DNA of 64,000 bases, taken from Bacteroidota bacterium. Lineage in GTDB: Bacteria > Bacteroidota > Bacteroidia > Chitinophagales > Chitinophagaceae. The position numbers and the translations under genes were made by a program. Under the pieces are notes generated by a model. The model did not search any database and was not told where the DNA came from. It saw only the letters and a program-made list of their open reading frames with translations. Of the stretch, positions 8,505 to 17,164 are shown piece by piece. The first letter of the stretch is position 1. Each line of letters starts with the position of its first letter. The DNA lies in NCBI GenBank assembly GCA_023386235.1, contig JAEWKC010000037.1:1-64000 (forward strand), in the 5' to 3' direction.

Positions 8505-9362
8505 ATGAGGCAACTAAAAATTGCTACCCAAATCACCAATCGTGATTCCCAGGCGGTAGAAAAGTATCTTCAGGAAATTTCTAAGATCTCGATGATTACA
8601 CCTGAGGAAGAAACTATTCTTGCGCAAAAGATCAAGATGGGTGATCAAAGGGCTTTGGACAAATTGGTACAGGCCAACCTGCGTTTCGTAGTATCCGTAG
8701 CCAAGCAGTACCAGCATCAGGGCCTTTCTTTGAGTGACTTAATTAACGAGGGCAACCTCGGCTTAATCAAAGCGGCACAGCGCTTTGACGAAACTAAAGG
8801 TTTCAAATTCATTTCATACGCTGTATGGTGGATTCGCCAGTCCATTTTACAGGCGTTGGCAGAGCAGGGAAGATTAGTCCGCCTGCCTCAAAACAAAATT
8901 GGCACATACAACAAAGCCAACAAGGCTTACATGGCTTTCGAACAGGAGCACGAACGCGAACCCAGCACCGAAGAGCTGGCAAGCATTCTGGAAATGAGCG
9001 AAACCGAGATCAACAATATTTTTCAAAGCAACACGCGTCACACATCACTGGATGCGCCGGTACACGAGGCAGAAGATGTAGCCATGGGCGACCTGCTGGA
9101 AGGTGCAGACGATACAGATGATGATGTGATGAAAGATTCTTTGCGCGAAGAAATTAAAAGAGTTTTAAAATCTTTAAGTCCGCGTGAGGCAGAGATTGTA
9201 AACGCTTATTTTGGCTTAGACGGTGAAAATGGCATTACCATTGAGCAGATAGGTCAAAAATATGATCTTACCAAAGAGCGTATACGCCAGATAAAAGAGC
9301 GTGCTATCAAACGTTTGCAAAAAGCCCGCTATAGCGGTGCGTTAAAATCTTATTTAGGATAA
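8505..9362 (+). CDS. rpoD: Primary RNA polymerase sigma factor (RpoD/SigA)
   Basis: A 285-residue sigma70. Region 1.2 is about 15-45, region 2 about 51-120 (QANLRFVVSVAKQYQ, GNLGLIKAAQRFDETKGFKF, YAVWWIRQSI), region 3 about 131-205 and region 4 about 219-271 with the recognition helix in LTKERIRQIKERAIKRL. Region 1.1 is absent and the length matches the short primary sigma factor typical of Bacteroidota, which recognises TTTG/TAnnTTTG promoters like those annotated here. It directs most housekeeping transcription. Monocistronic, with a -7 element upstream and a hairpin terminator downstream. Confidence 0.95.
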   Translation: MRQLKIATQITNRDSQAVEKYLQEISKISMITPEEETILAQKIKMGDQRALDKLVQANLRFVVSVAKQYQHQGLSLSDLINEGNLGLIKAAQRFDETKGFKFISYAVWWIRQSILQALAEQGRLVRLPQNKIGTYNKANKAYMAFEQEHEREPSTEELASILEMSETEINNIFQSNTRHTSLDAPVHEAEDVAMGDLLEGADDTDDDVMKDSLREEIKRVLKSLSPREAEIVNAYFGLDGENGITIEQIGQKYDLTKERIRQIKERAIKRLQKARYSGALKSYLG

Positions 9363-9392
9363 AATAAGAAATTGTTGTAATAAAATAGTGAG

Positions 9393-9424
9393 AAACCATT
9401 CGTGTAAAACGGATGGTTTTTTTT
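9393..9424 (+). terminator. Rho-independent terminator after rpoD
   Basis: AACCATTCGT (about 9394-9403) pairs with ACGGATGGTT (about 9408-9417), with one G-T pair, followed by a run of eight or more T residues. Confidence 0.85.
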
Positions 9425-9433
9425 GTTAGAATA

Positions 9434-9466
9434 CTATAGTATATTGGTAATAAATCTATAGTATAT
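9434..9466. repeat. Two direct repeats CTATAGTATAT, 22 bp apart
   Basis: The 11-mer CTATAGTATAT occurs at 9434-9444 and again at 9456-9466. The centre-to-centre distance of 22 bp equals about two helical turns, and the first copy includes the palindrome ACTATAGT. The second copy overlaps the ATG of a short open frame at 9465. This is compatible with a protein-binding site or a relic of a duplication; no regulator is known. Confidence 0.4.
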
Positions 9467-9738
9467 GAAAAATCTACTCATAATTTTTCTTTCTACCTTG
9501 CCGGTTATTTCCATTTCTCAGGATCCGATTTGGCTATCGTTTTTTTACCATCAAAAAAAGAAAGAACCTTCCAGTTGCCGGTAAGATCATAAGATTTAAC
9601 ATTTCATTCTTTGCGCAGCTACTGAAGAACAATGAGAATGCGCTAAAAAATAAATATATAGCAAAAATAGAAGCATTTTTCATATTACTAGATTACAATA
9701 AAAATAGTAAATCAAAAAACCACTCCTTAACTAATTAA
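9465..9738 (+). pseudogene. Possible relic of a small secreted-protein gene
   Basis: Within the 414-bp gap between rpoD and the next lipoprotein gene, an ATG at 9465 opens 39 codons that begin like a signal peptide (MKNLLIIFLSTLPVISISQ) and end at 9584. A second frame, offset by one base, stays open from 9484 to 9738 (84 codons; RFGYRFFTIKKRKNLPV and onward) but has no obvious start. Together they look like an N-terminus and remainder separated by a frameshift. No family is recognised and chance openness in A+T-rich DNA is possible. The rest of the gap shows nothing further. Confidence 0.3.
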
Positions 9739-9776
9739 AACTTATTTTTGAGAAATTTAAAAATAAACTATTGAAC

Positions 9777-10802
9777 ATGAGACTATTGCTATTCTTTCTT
9801 GTACTATCGGCTGGTGTGATAACCGGTTGCAATAATTCTGCTGATAATAATGATACGGGCAATGACAGTTCCCGGAATGCTGTAAACGGAGACAATGTAG
9901 AAGCAACAAAGTCTGCCGGTCCTGTATTGGATACCGCTGATTACAACAAACGTATTGAGTATATGGTAAATGGCGACACATCAGGCTTTTGGCCTGTAGA
10001 CGGACCTTATCCTTTGCCCGGCGCCATCCTGCCCTTTAAAAGAGTAGTAGCTTATTATGGTAATTTGTATTCTAAAAGAATGGGCGCTCTTGGCGAATAT
10101 CCTAAAGAAGAAATGTTTAAAAGGCTATTGGCAGAAGTGGATAACTGGAACAAAGCAGATTCTTTAACGCCGGCCATTCCGGCATTGCACTACATTGCCG
10201 TAACCGCCCAGGGAGCGCCGGGGAAAGATGGCAAATACAGAGCCAGGATGCCTTTCAGCCAGATTGATACCATTATGAACTGGTCTAAGGAAATTGACGC
10301 GCTGGTATTTTTAGATATCCAGGTAGGTCACAGCAATGTAAAAGAAGAAACAGAACAGTTCGTAGAATATTTTAAAAATCCCAAAGTGCATTTTGGGATA
10401 GATCCGGAGTTTTCAATGAAAGGCGGCGAACGACCCGGCAGTGTCATCGGGCACTTTACCGCAGCCGATATCAATTCCGTGATTGATGTACTGGCAAACG
10501 TGGTAAAAGAAAATAACCTTCCGCCCAAAATGCTGGTGATACACCGTTTTACACAAAATATGATCAAGAACTATAAAGATATAAAGTTAGTGCCCGAAGT
10601 GCAGGTGATCATAGATATGGACGGTTGGGGGCCTAAAGACCTAAAGGCAGGTACTTGGCGACATTTTATACATCGTGAACCGGTGCAGTTTACAGGCTTT
10701 AAAATATTCTATAAAAATGATCTTAAAAAAGGCGGACCGCTTTATACGGCGGAAGAATTAATGCGCTACAAGCCGCGCCCGTTGTATATTCAATATCAAT
10801 AA
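9777..10802 (+). CDS. Lipoprotein of unknown function, possibly TIM-barrel-like
   Basis: A 341-residue protein with a lipobox (VITGC, Cys18) and a polar Asn/Asp/Ser linker, so it is exported and lipid-anchored. The body contains conserved-looking blocks: WPVDGPYPLPG, LVFLDIQVGHS, FGIDPEFSMKGG, SVIGHFTAADINSVIDVLA, KMLVIHRFTQNMI and VQVIIDMDGWG. Alternating beta-like strands ending in acidic residues suggest a glycoside-hydrolase-like barrel. From memory, similar proteins (DPEW, LLVLHQF, MDG blocks) are found as hypothetical proteins in Actinobacteria. The ATG at 9777 is preferred over a TTG two codons earlier. Flanked by a terminator; no partner gene is evident. Confidence 0.7.
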   Translation: MRLLLFFLVLSAGVITGCNNSADNNDTGNDSSRNAVNGDNVEATKSAGPVLDTADYNKRIEYMVNGDTSGFWPVDGPYPLPGAILPFKRVVAYYGNLYSKRMGALGEYPKEEMFKRLLAEVDNWNKADSLTPAIPALHYIAVTAQGAPGKDGKYRARMPFSQIDTIMNWSKEIDALVFLDIQVGHSNVKEETEQFVEYFKNPKVHFGIDPEFSMKGGERPGSVIGHFTAADINSVIDVLANVVKENNLPPKMLVIHRFTQNMIKNYKDIKLVPEVQVIIDMDGWGPKDLKAGTWRHFIHREPVQFTGFKIFYKNDLKKGGPLYTAEELMRYKPRPLYIQYQ

Positions 10803-10807
10803 ATTAT

Positions 10808-10844
10808 TTTTAATGCCGAAAGATATTTGCTTTCGGCATTAAAA
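10808..10844. terminator. Hairpin terminator after the unknown lipoprotein gene
   Basis: TTTAATGCCGAAAG and CTTTCGGCATTAAA form a 14-bp perfect stem around ATATTTG. The stem ends in A/T runs on both sides. It lies 6 bp after the stop at 10802. Confidence 0.85.
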
Positions 10845-10858
10845 TTTTAGATAGTAGA

Positions 10859-12424
10859 ATGAATACATATCGTTATTGGCTATTTATATTTCTAATTGTT
10901 TTCTCTTCGTGTAGAACCCATAAACAAATCAGCTACTCCGACAGGAATCGTACTTTTACGCCATCTCAGTTGATAGAAGATGTGGATTATGCATTTGATA
11001 TTCTTAAGCAACGTCATCCCGCGCCTTATACTTATATTTCTGAAGAACATTTAAATTATAAAATTGATAGTATAAAAAAATTGATCACCGCGCCTATGAC
11101 ATCACGCGCGCTGTACAGGCTTGTAACGCCTGTTTACAACAGCATTGGCTGCATTCATTCAAATATGCGATCGCCGGTTTTTTCTTTTACCAAAAAGCAA
11201 AAAGATTCGCTGGAGAAAGTGAGCAATAACAGGGCAATTACACAGTTGCAACTTTTGTATCAAAATAATAAGCTGTTTGTTACAGGCAGTAAAAGTCCTG
11301 ATGTAAAGGTTGTGCCGGGTGCGCAACTCATCAGCATTGAGGGTAACCCGGTAGCAAACATGATGGATACATTTTTACTGCATTCACCCAGAGATGGCTA
11401 CAACACTACGTTTCCGGAACTGTACATTTCTGCTAATTTTTTTGTGCTTTATCATTTGTATTATGGATTGAAAGATACAATGATGCTAGAATTCTCTCAT
11501 AAAGATTCGGTGTTTACACAAAGTTTTTCTGTGATACACACTGCTGATACTTCTAAGCAACAGCCAAAGCATCAAGAAAAAGCAAAAGATAAAAAAGTAA
11601 AAAACAAATCGAAAAACAGAGAGCCTTACCCGTATAGAGGCAAAGATGAAAACGGAAAATACATTCTTGATTTCCGGTTTACAGACAGTACGCGCCATAC
11701 AGCTTATATGAAGGTATCTTCCTTCAGTACGCTTAAGTCTAATTTTCGTAAATTTTATAAAGTCAGTTTTGATAGTTTAAGAAAGGAGCATACTGAGCAT
11801 CTTATTTTAGACATGAGGGGCAATAGCGGCGGTTTTTTATTTCGTTCCATACATTTGTATACTTATCTTACCGATACTTCATTTATTTTTATACAGCCTT
11901 CTTTAGCCGCGGGAAGATACAATCCTGCTACGTATCTTAAGGGTATTCCGGGATTTCTTCAGAAAGTAGCCGGCGCAATAGTATTGCCTTTTGTAGTAAA
12001 AAGAAAGCAAGACGGAAAGTATTATGTAAGAATGAGCGGGCAGAAACCTGCCCATCCTAATAAAAATAATTATACCCGAAACCTGTATGTGCTTACAGAC
12101 GGTTTTACGGCTTCAGCCGCGTCTTTATTAGCAGCCAATATTCAGGGAAATGGCAGAGGCAATATAGTAGGAGATGAGTCCGGAGGCGCCAGAAACATTT
12201 GCTTTGCAGGCAAGTATATGCGTGCCTATACGCCCAATACCAATATTCCTTTTCAGGTAGGCATGTATACGATTGCTCCTGTTGTACAGGATAACATAAA
12301 GGGCAGAGGGGTAATGCCTCAAAAAATGATAAGAAGAAATGTAGTAGATGTTGTTCAGAAAAAAGATAAGGTAGTAGACACGCTTTTATGTGAAATAAAA
12401 AATAGTTACCTTCACATCAAATAA
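10859..12424 (+). CDS. S41 family peptidase-like lipoprotein
   Basis: A 521-residue exported protein with a lipobox-like SSC (Cys18). The C-terminal part carries S41 (C-terminal processing/tricorn-like) features: LILDMRGNSGG (about 316-325), the nucleophile region TDGFTASAAS with Ser419, and VGDESGGAR, the GxxxGG form seen in tricorn-like members rather than CtpA-type GKT. A 20-residue Lys/Gln-rich insert (about 233-253) splits the middle. The family cleaves peptides or acts as a non-proteolytic scaffold; substrate unknown. It ends 12 bp before the polyprenyl synthetase gene, so co-transcription is likely. Confidence 0.82.
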   Translation: MNTYRYWLFIFLIVFSSCRTHKQISYSDRNRTFTPSQLIEDVDYAFDILKQRHPAPYTYISEEHLNYKIDSIKKLITAPMTSRALYRLVTPVYNSIGCIHSNMRSPVFSFTKKQKDSLEKVSNNRAITQLQLLYQNNKLFVTGSKSPDVKVVPGAQLISIEGNPVANMMDTFLLHSPRDGYNTTFPELYISANFFVLYHLYYGLKDTMMLEFSHKDSVFTQSFSVIHTADTSKQQPKHQEKAKDKKVKNKSKNREPYPYRGKDENGKYILDFRFTDSTRHTAYMKVSSFSTLKSNFRKFYKVSFDSLRKEHTEHLILDMRGNSGGFLFRSIHLYTYLTDTSFIFIQPSLAAGRYNPATYLKGIPGFLQKVAGAIVLPFVVKRKQDGKYYVRMSGQKPAHPNKNNYTRNLYVLTDGFTASAASLLAANIQGNGRGNIVGDESGGARNICFAGKYMRAYTPNTNIPFQVGMYTIAPVVQDNIKGRGVMPQKMIRRNVVDVVQKKDKVVDTLLCEIKNSYLHIK

Positions 12425-12436
12425 AATATACGAATA

Positions 12437-13402
12437 GTGCATTCCTTTAAAGAGTTAGTAGAATTATACGGCCAGCGGTTCAAAAGAAAACATTTTCCTG
12501 ACGAACCGTTCAATCTATACGAGCCTGCTGAATATTTTTTAGGCATAGGAGGTAAAAGAATACGTCCTGTACTATTGCTGATGGCGCATGAATTATTTGA
12601 AGAAATACATGAAGACACATGGCATGCCGCTGATGCGCTGGAGTTGTTTCATAACTTCACATTGCTGCATGATGATGTAATGGACGATTCAAATGTAAGG
12701 CGCGGTCAGCAAACCGTACATAAAAGAAATGATGTAAACACAGCCATTCTCAGCGGAGACGCTATGCTTATAAAGGCCTACGATTATATCAATAAAATAA
12801 CGAAAGATAAGCAGGCGCACATTTTATCCATGTTTAATAAAACGGCCCTGGAAGTATGTGAGGGTCAGCAGTACGATATGGATTTTGAGAAAAGAAACGA
12901 TGTAACCATAGAGGAATACCTGCATATGATTACGTTGAAAACATCTGTATTGCTCGCTTGTAGCGTATATCTCGGTGGCTATCTGGGCGGCGCGTCGGCT
13001 TACAACACGCACCAACTGTATGAGTTTGGCAAATACTTAGGCATTGGTTTTCAGATCCAGGATGATTATCTGGATTGCTACGGCAACTCGGAAAAGTTTG
13101 GTAAAAAGATAGGAAGTGATATCAGGAAGAATAAAAAAACCTTTCTGCTGATAAAAGCTCTGGAAAGCGCTGATGCAAAGAACAAAGCCATCATACACGA
13201 ATTGTTGCTTAGCCCTACAGATGATAAAGTAGAAAAAATGCTGCAGGTATATGAAGATACCGGAGCTAAAAAATGGACAGAACAATTGAAGCAGGAATAT
13301 TCCGGAAAAGCGTTGCAGGCTTTGGAGAAAGTGGTGGTAACACAAGACAGAAAAAATAAACTGATAGAATTAAGCGATTATCTGTTACACAGGCAATCAT
13401 AA
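12437..13402 (+). CDS. Polyprenyl diphosphate synthase
   Basis: A 321-residue prenyltransferase that condenses isopentenyl diphosphate units onto an allylic primer. It has GIGGKRIRP (about 36-43), the first Asp-rich motif DDVMD (79-83) followed by VRRG, and the second motif QDDYLD (208-213). The product chain length (quinone side chain or geranylgeranyl type) cannot be read from sequence by eye. The start is GTG at 12437; no ATG lies near. It follows the S41 gene by 12 bp and precedes the permease by 18 bp. Confidence 0.88.
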   Translation: MHSFKELVELYGQRFKRKHFPDEPFNLYEPAEYFLGIGGKRIRPVLLLMAHELFEEIHEDTWHAADALELFHNFTLLHDDVMDDSNVRRGQQTVHKRNDVNTAILSGDAMLIKAYDYINKITKDKQAHILSMFNKTALEVCEGQQYDMDFEKRNDVTIEEYLHMITLKTSVLLACSVYLGGYLGGASAYNTHQLYEFGKYLGIGFQIQDDYLDCYGNSEKFGKKIGSDIRKNKKTFLLIKALESADAKNKAIIHELLLSPTDDKVEKMLQVYEDTGAKKWTEQLKQEYSGKALQALEKVVVTQDRKNKLIELSDYLLHRQS

Positions 13403-13420
13403 CACATACAAGTAGTTTCC

Positions 13421-15115
13421 ATGAAATTTACCAGAAAAAAAAGCCTTGACGCTATTCACGCTGAATATGCTAAAGGGTTTTCTGAAGGCCATACAGGAGA
13501 AGGGCTTAAAAAAGTACTTACCGTAAAGGACCTCACATTTCTTGGAATAGCGGCGGTTGTGGGCGCCGGTATATTTTCAACTATTGGCAAAGCCGCTTAT
13601 GACGGAGGCCCCGGAGTGATTTTTCTTTTTATTATCACCGCTGTTACTTGTGGTTTTTCAGCACTATGCTATGCGGAGTTTGCTTCTCGCGTGCCGGTTT
13701 CGGGCAGTGCTTATACATATTCGTATGTAGCTTTTGGCGAAATTATAGCCTGGATCATAGGCTGGGCTTTAATCCTGGAATACTCCATCGGCAATATTGT
13801 GGTGGCTATTTCATGGAGTGCGTATTTTAATAATTTATTGCAAGCCATAGGTGTTCATTTGCCCGATTGGCTTAGCATAGGCTATCAAACCGCGAAACTG
13901 AAATACGAGGCCGCCATTGCCGCCGGCACAAGTGTTCAGAATTTGGTGTACACCCACGCGCCCACTGTAATGGGAATAAAGTTTATAGTAAATCTTCCCG
14001 CTTTTCTTGTTACGGTATTTGTAACCGTCCTCGCTTATATAGGCATTACAGAAAGTAAAAAGAGCGCAAATTTTATGGTATGGCTTAAGCTGGCAGCGCT
14101 TGCGTTTGTGGTTGTGATTGGTTTGGTGATTATTATAAAAGACGATTTGTTTCACAACTGGAAACCATTTTTTCCTAATGGGATGGATGGCGTTTTAAAA
14201 GGGGTATCTTCTGTGTTCTTTGCCTACATTGGGTTTGATGCCATATCCACCACGGCAGAAGAATGTGCGAATCCTAAAAGGGATTTACCAAGAGGGATGC
14301 TTTTTTCTTTAATTATTTGTACGATTATTTATGTGATTGTTGCATTGGTTATTACCGGATTGGTTAATTACAGTGAGTTTGAGGGAGTAGCAGATCCGCT
14401 GGCGTTTGTATTTAATCAGTTGAGTATGGAAAAGATTGGCTTTATTATAGCGGTAAGTGCAGTTGTTGCTTCCACAAGTGTGTTGTTGGTTTTCCAGATT
14501 GGTCAACCAAGAATATGGATGATGATGAGTCGCGACGGCTTAATGCCAAAGAAATTTTCTTCTTTAAACAAAAGATACAAAACACCCGGCTTTGCAACCA
14601 TTATGACCGGCTTGCTGGTGGGCATACCCGTTTTGTTTATTGATGATTTGCTGATGACGGACCTTACAAGTATCGGCACTTTGTTTGCCTTTGTTCTGGT
14701 ATGTGCAGGAGTTCTTTTTCTGCCGAAAGTGGCTAAGGAAAAAAATAAATTTCAACTGCCATATATCAACTCAAGATACATTATGCCTTTGCTGGCTGCA
14801 ATATTTATGTATGCTTATCGCGACAGAGTAGCAGATGTTTTTATGCATATTGCTACAGATAATTTTCAGGAGATTTTATTTCTTCTTTATATTCTTGTGT
14901 TGGTAGCAGTATCGGTTTTGTGTGTGATAAAACAATTTACTTTAATACCTGTTTTAGGCACTATGTCCTGTTTGTATTTAATGACAGAAATTCCCGTGAA
15001 CAGCTGGATTGCTTTTATCTTCTGGATGGTGATAGGTTTATTACTCTACTATTCTTTCGGAAGAAAACATAGTGTAATCGGGAAGAGAAATAGGGTGCAG
15101 AATGAATTAAAATAG
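13421..15115 (+). CDS. APC superfamily amino acid permease
   Basis: A 564-residue membrane protein with about 14 hydrophobic segments. The first helix has the substrate-binding unwound motif GIAAVVGAGIFSTIG, followed by GPGVIFLFIITAVTCGFSALCYAEFASRVP broken by a loop. FFAYIGFDAISTTAEE and PKRDLPRG are typical of the cationic amino acid transporter (CAT/YfnA) branch. It imports amino acids with protons across the inner membrane; exact substrate unknown. Its length, with extra C-terminal helices, agrees with CAT-type members. Confidence 0.87.
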   Translation: MKFTRKKSLDAIHAEYAKGFSEGHTGEGLKKVLTVKDLTFLGIAAVVGAGIFSTIGKAAYDGGPGVIFLFIITAVTCGFSALCYAEFASRVPVSGSAYTYSYVAFGEIIAWIIGWALILEYSIGNIVVAISWSAYFNNLLQAIGVHLPDWLSIGYQTAKLKYEAAIAAGTSVQNLVYTHAPTVMGIKFIVNLPAFLVTVFVTVLAYIGITESKKSANFMVWLKLAALAFVVVIGLVIIIKDDLFHNWKPFFPNGMDGVLKGVSSVFFAYIGFDAISTTAEECANPKRDLPRGMLFSLIICTIIYVIVALVITGLVNYSEFEGVADPLAFVFNQLSMEKIGFIIAVSAVVASTSVLLVFQIGQPRIWMMMSRDGLMPKKFSSLNKRYKTPGFATIMTGLLVGIPVLFIDDLLMTDLTSIGTLFAFVLVCAGVLFLPKVAKEKNKFQLPYINSRYIMPLLAAIFMYAYRDRVADVFMHIATDNFQEILFLLYILVLVAVSVLCVIKQFTLIPVLGTMSCLYLMTEIPVNSWIAFIFWMVIGLLLYYSFGRKHSVIGKRNRVQNELK

Positions 15116-15184
15116 TCTCTTTTTTTATCTCATGAATGTATTATTTTTTAATTAATTTTCTGATACTCAAAGTTTTTAAAAAAT

Positions 15185-15204
15185 TTATGCATACGTTTGC
15201 ATAA
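15185..15204. promoter_or_regulatory. Near-perfect palindrome over the glmS -7 element
   Basis: TTATGCATACGTTTGCATAA is a 20-bp inverted repeat with nine of ten pairs matched (T15192/T15197 mismatch). It contains TACGTTTG at 15192-15199, a perfect TAnnTTTG -7 element, 34 bp before the glmS ATG. The core GCATACGTTTGC resembles LacI/PurR-family operators (GCAAnCGnTTGC). A protein bound here would occlude the promoter, so repression of glmS is the simplest reading. Confidence 0.5.
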
Positions 15205-15232
15205 TTTTTTTTTAAAGTATAATATATATTAT

Positions 15233-17071
15233 ATGTGTGGTATAGTAGGCTATGTAGGTAATCGTATTGCTTATCCAATCGTATTAAAAGGATTGAAGAG
15301 ACTTGAATATCGCGGCTATGACAGCGCGGGAATTGCCCTCATTCACAATGATAAGCTCAATGTCTATAAAAGAAAAGGAATGGTAGCAGATTTGGAAGAT
15401 GCTGCTGTGGGAAAGGAGATAAACGGAAACATTGCTATAGGTCATACTCGCTGGGCAACGCATGGAGAACCCAACGACAAAAATGCTCATCCCCACCTTT
15501 CTTCCAATAAAAAAATCGCAATGATACATAACGGTATTATTGAAAATTATCTTGTTTTAAAAGAAGAATTATTAGAAAAAGGCGTACAGTTTGAGAGCGA
15601 TACGGATACGGAAGTATTACTGAAATTTATTGAAGATATTTATATTAATAATGAAAATTCTCTTGAAGAAGCTGTGCGTATAGCTTTGAAAAGGGTAGTG
15701 GGAGCTTATTGTATTCTGCTTATTGAAGAAGATAATCCGGATACTATCATTGCAGCAAGAAAAGGAAGTCCTCTGGTAATAGGAATAGGAAAAGGAGAAC
15801 ATTTTCTTGCTTCAGATGCTTCCCCGATTGTTGAGTTTACTAAAGAAGTGGTGTATGTAAACGATTATGAAATAGCCATTGTAAAACCCGATGAATTAAT
15901 ACTAAAGAATCCTGGAAACGAAAAACAGACACCTTTCATTACAACTTTAGACTTAAAACTGGATGAAATAGAGAAAGGGGGTTATGACAGTTTTATGTTG
16001 AAGGAAATTTATGAACAACCTAAAACTATTTTCGATTGTTTAAGAGGTCGGTTATACGCAGATGAAGGAATAATAAAATTGAGCGGTATTGAAAAGTATT
16101 TAGAGGAAATAAAAAAAGCACGCCGCATAATAATAATAGCTTGTGGTACAAGTTGGCATGCGGGTTTGGCAGCAGAGTATTTTATAGAAGAATTGTGTCG
16201 TATTCCTGTTGAAGTGGAATATGCCTCAGAGTTTAGATACAGAAATCCTATTGTTGATAAAGAAGATGTAATCATTGCCATATCTCAAAGTGGAGAAACT
16301 GCCGATACAATTGTAGCTATAGAAAAGGCAAAAGAACAAGGAGCTTTAATTTTAGGTGTTGTAAATGTTGTAGGTTCTTCTATTGCCAGAATTTCACATG
16401 GAGGTGCTTATACACATGCTGGTCCGGAAATTGGCGTTGCCAGTACGAAAGCATTCACGGCTCAGTTATCTGTTTTGTATCTGGCTGCTTTAAAAATTGC
16501 ACAAAGTAAGGGTAGTATTTCTCATGAAAAGTTTTTACATCTTTGTCACCAGCTCAAAGAAGTGCCTTCAATAGTAGAAAGTATTTTAGAGTTGAATGAT
16601 CACATAAAAGTAATAGCAGAAAAATACAGTAATGCAAATAATGCTTTGTATTTGGGTAGAGGATATAATTTTCCTATTGCATTAGAAGGAGCCTTAAAGC
16701 TTAAAGAAATTTCTTATATTCATGCAGAAGGTTATCCGGCGGCGGAAATGAAACATGGTCCTATTGCATTGGTAGATGAAAATTTACCTGTAGTATTTGT
16801 TGCTACAAAAGATATGTTTCATGAAAAAGTATTAAGCAATATGCAGGAGATAAAAGCAAGAAAAGGTAAAATTATTGCAATCGCCACTCAGGGAGATAAT
16901 ACTACTGCAAATATAGCCGATGATATAATTTTTGTTCCGGTGATAGATGAAATAATAGCACCTATTACAAATGTAGTTCCCTTGCAATTATTATCTTATC
17001 ATGTGGGAATACACAAAGATTTGGATGTAGATAAGCCTCGAAACCTTGCTAAGTCAGTTACGGTAGAGTAG
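15233..17071 (+). CDS. glmS: Glutamine--fructose-6-phosphate aminotransferase (isomerizing)
   Basis: A 612-residue enzyme that makes glucosamine 6-phosphate from fructose 6-phosphate and glutamine, the entry to peptidoglycan and LPS amino sugars. The ATG at 15233 places Cys2 (MCGIVGYVG) as the amidotransferase nucleophile; the 12 residues encoded upstream would block it, so the longer frame is rejected. Other marks: RGYDSAGIA, HTRWATHGEP, two SIS domains (about 290-425 and 460-600) with SQSGETADT, and the C-terminal KPRNLAKSVTVE. A possible operator overlaps its promoter. DUF4954 follows after 93 bp. Confidence 0.97.
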   Translation: MCGIVGYVGNRIAYPIVLKGLKRLEYRGYDSAGIALIHNDKLNVYKRKGMVADLEDAAVGKEINGNIAIGHTRWATHGEPNDKNAHPHLSSNKKIAMIHNGIIENYLVLKEELLEKGVQFESDTDTEVLLKFIEDIYINNENSLEEAVRIALKRVVGAYCILLIEEDNPDTIIAARKGSPLVIGIGKGEHFLASDASPIVEFTKEVVYVNDYEIAIVKPDELILKNPGNEKQTPFITTLDLKLDEIEKGGYDSFMLKEIYEQPKTIFDCLRGRLYADEGIIKLSGIEKYLEEIKKARRIIIIACGTSWHAGLAAEYFIEELCRIPVEVEYASEFRYRNPIVDKEDVIIAISQSGETADTIVAIEKAKEQGALILGVVNVVGSSIARISHGGAYTHAGPEIGVASTKAFTAQLSVLYLAALKIAQSKGSISHEKFLHLCHQLKEVPSIVESILELNDHIKVIAEKYSNANNALYLGRGYNFPIALEGALKLKEISYIHAEGYPAAEMKHGPIALVDENLPVVFVATKDMFHEKVLSNMQEIKARKGKIIAIATQGDNTTANIADDIIFVPVIDEIIAPITNVVPLQLLSYHVGIHKDLDVDKPRNLAKSVTVE

Positions 17072-17164
17072 CGCAAAAAATAAGAAATATTTTATATAAT
17101 AATTCTCAATATCTTTTTCTGTATTGTAATAGAAGAGATAGAGTATTTTAAATACGCTTCAGAT

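Noticed and set aside
9309..9322. CAAACGTTTG palindrome near the 3' end of rpoD as an operator
   Set aside because: It lies inside the conserved region 4 coding sequence (KRLQK) and is explained by codon choice.
15116..15232. glmS ribozyme upstream of glmS
   Set aside because: The gap is only 117 bp, lacks the conserved ribozyme elements, and the ribozyme is known from Firmicutes.
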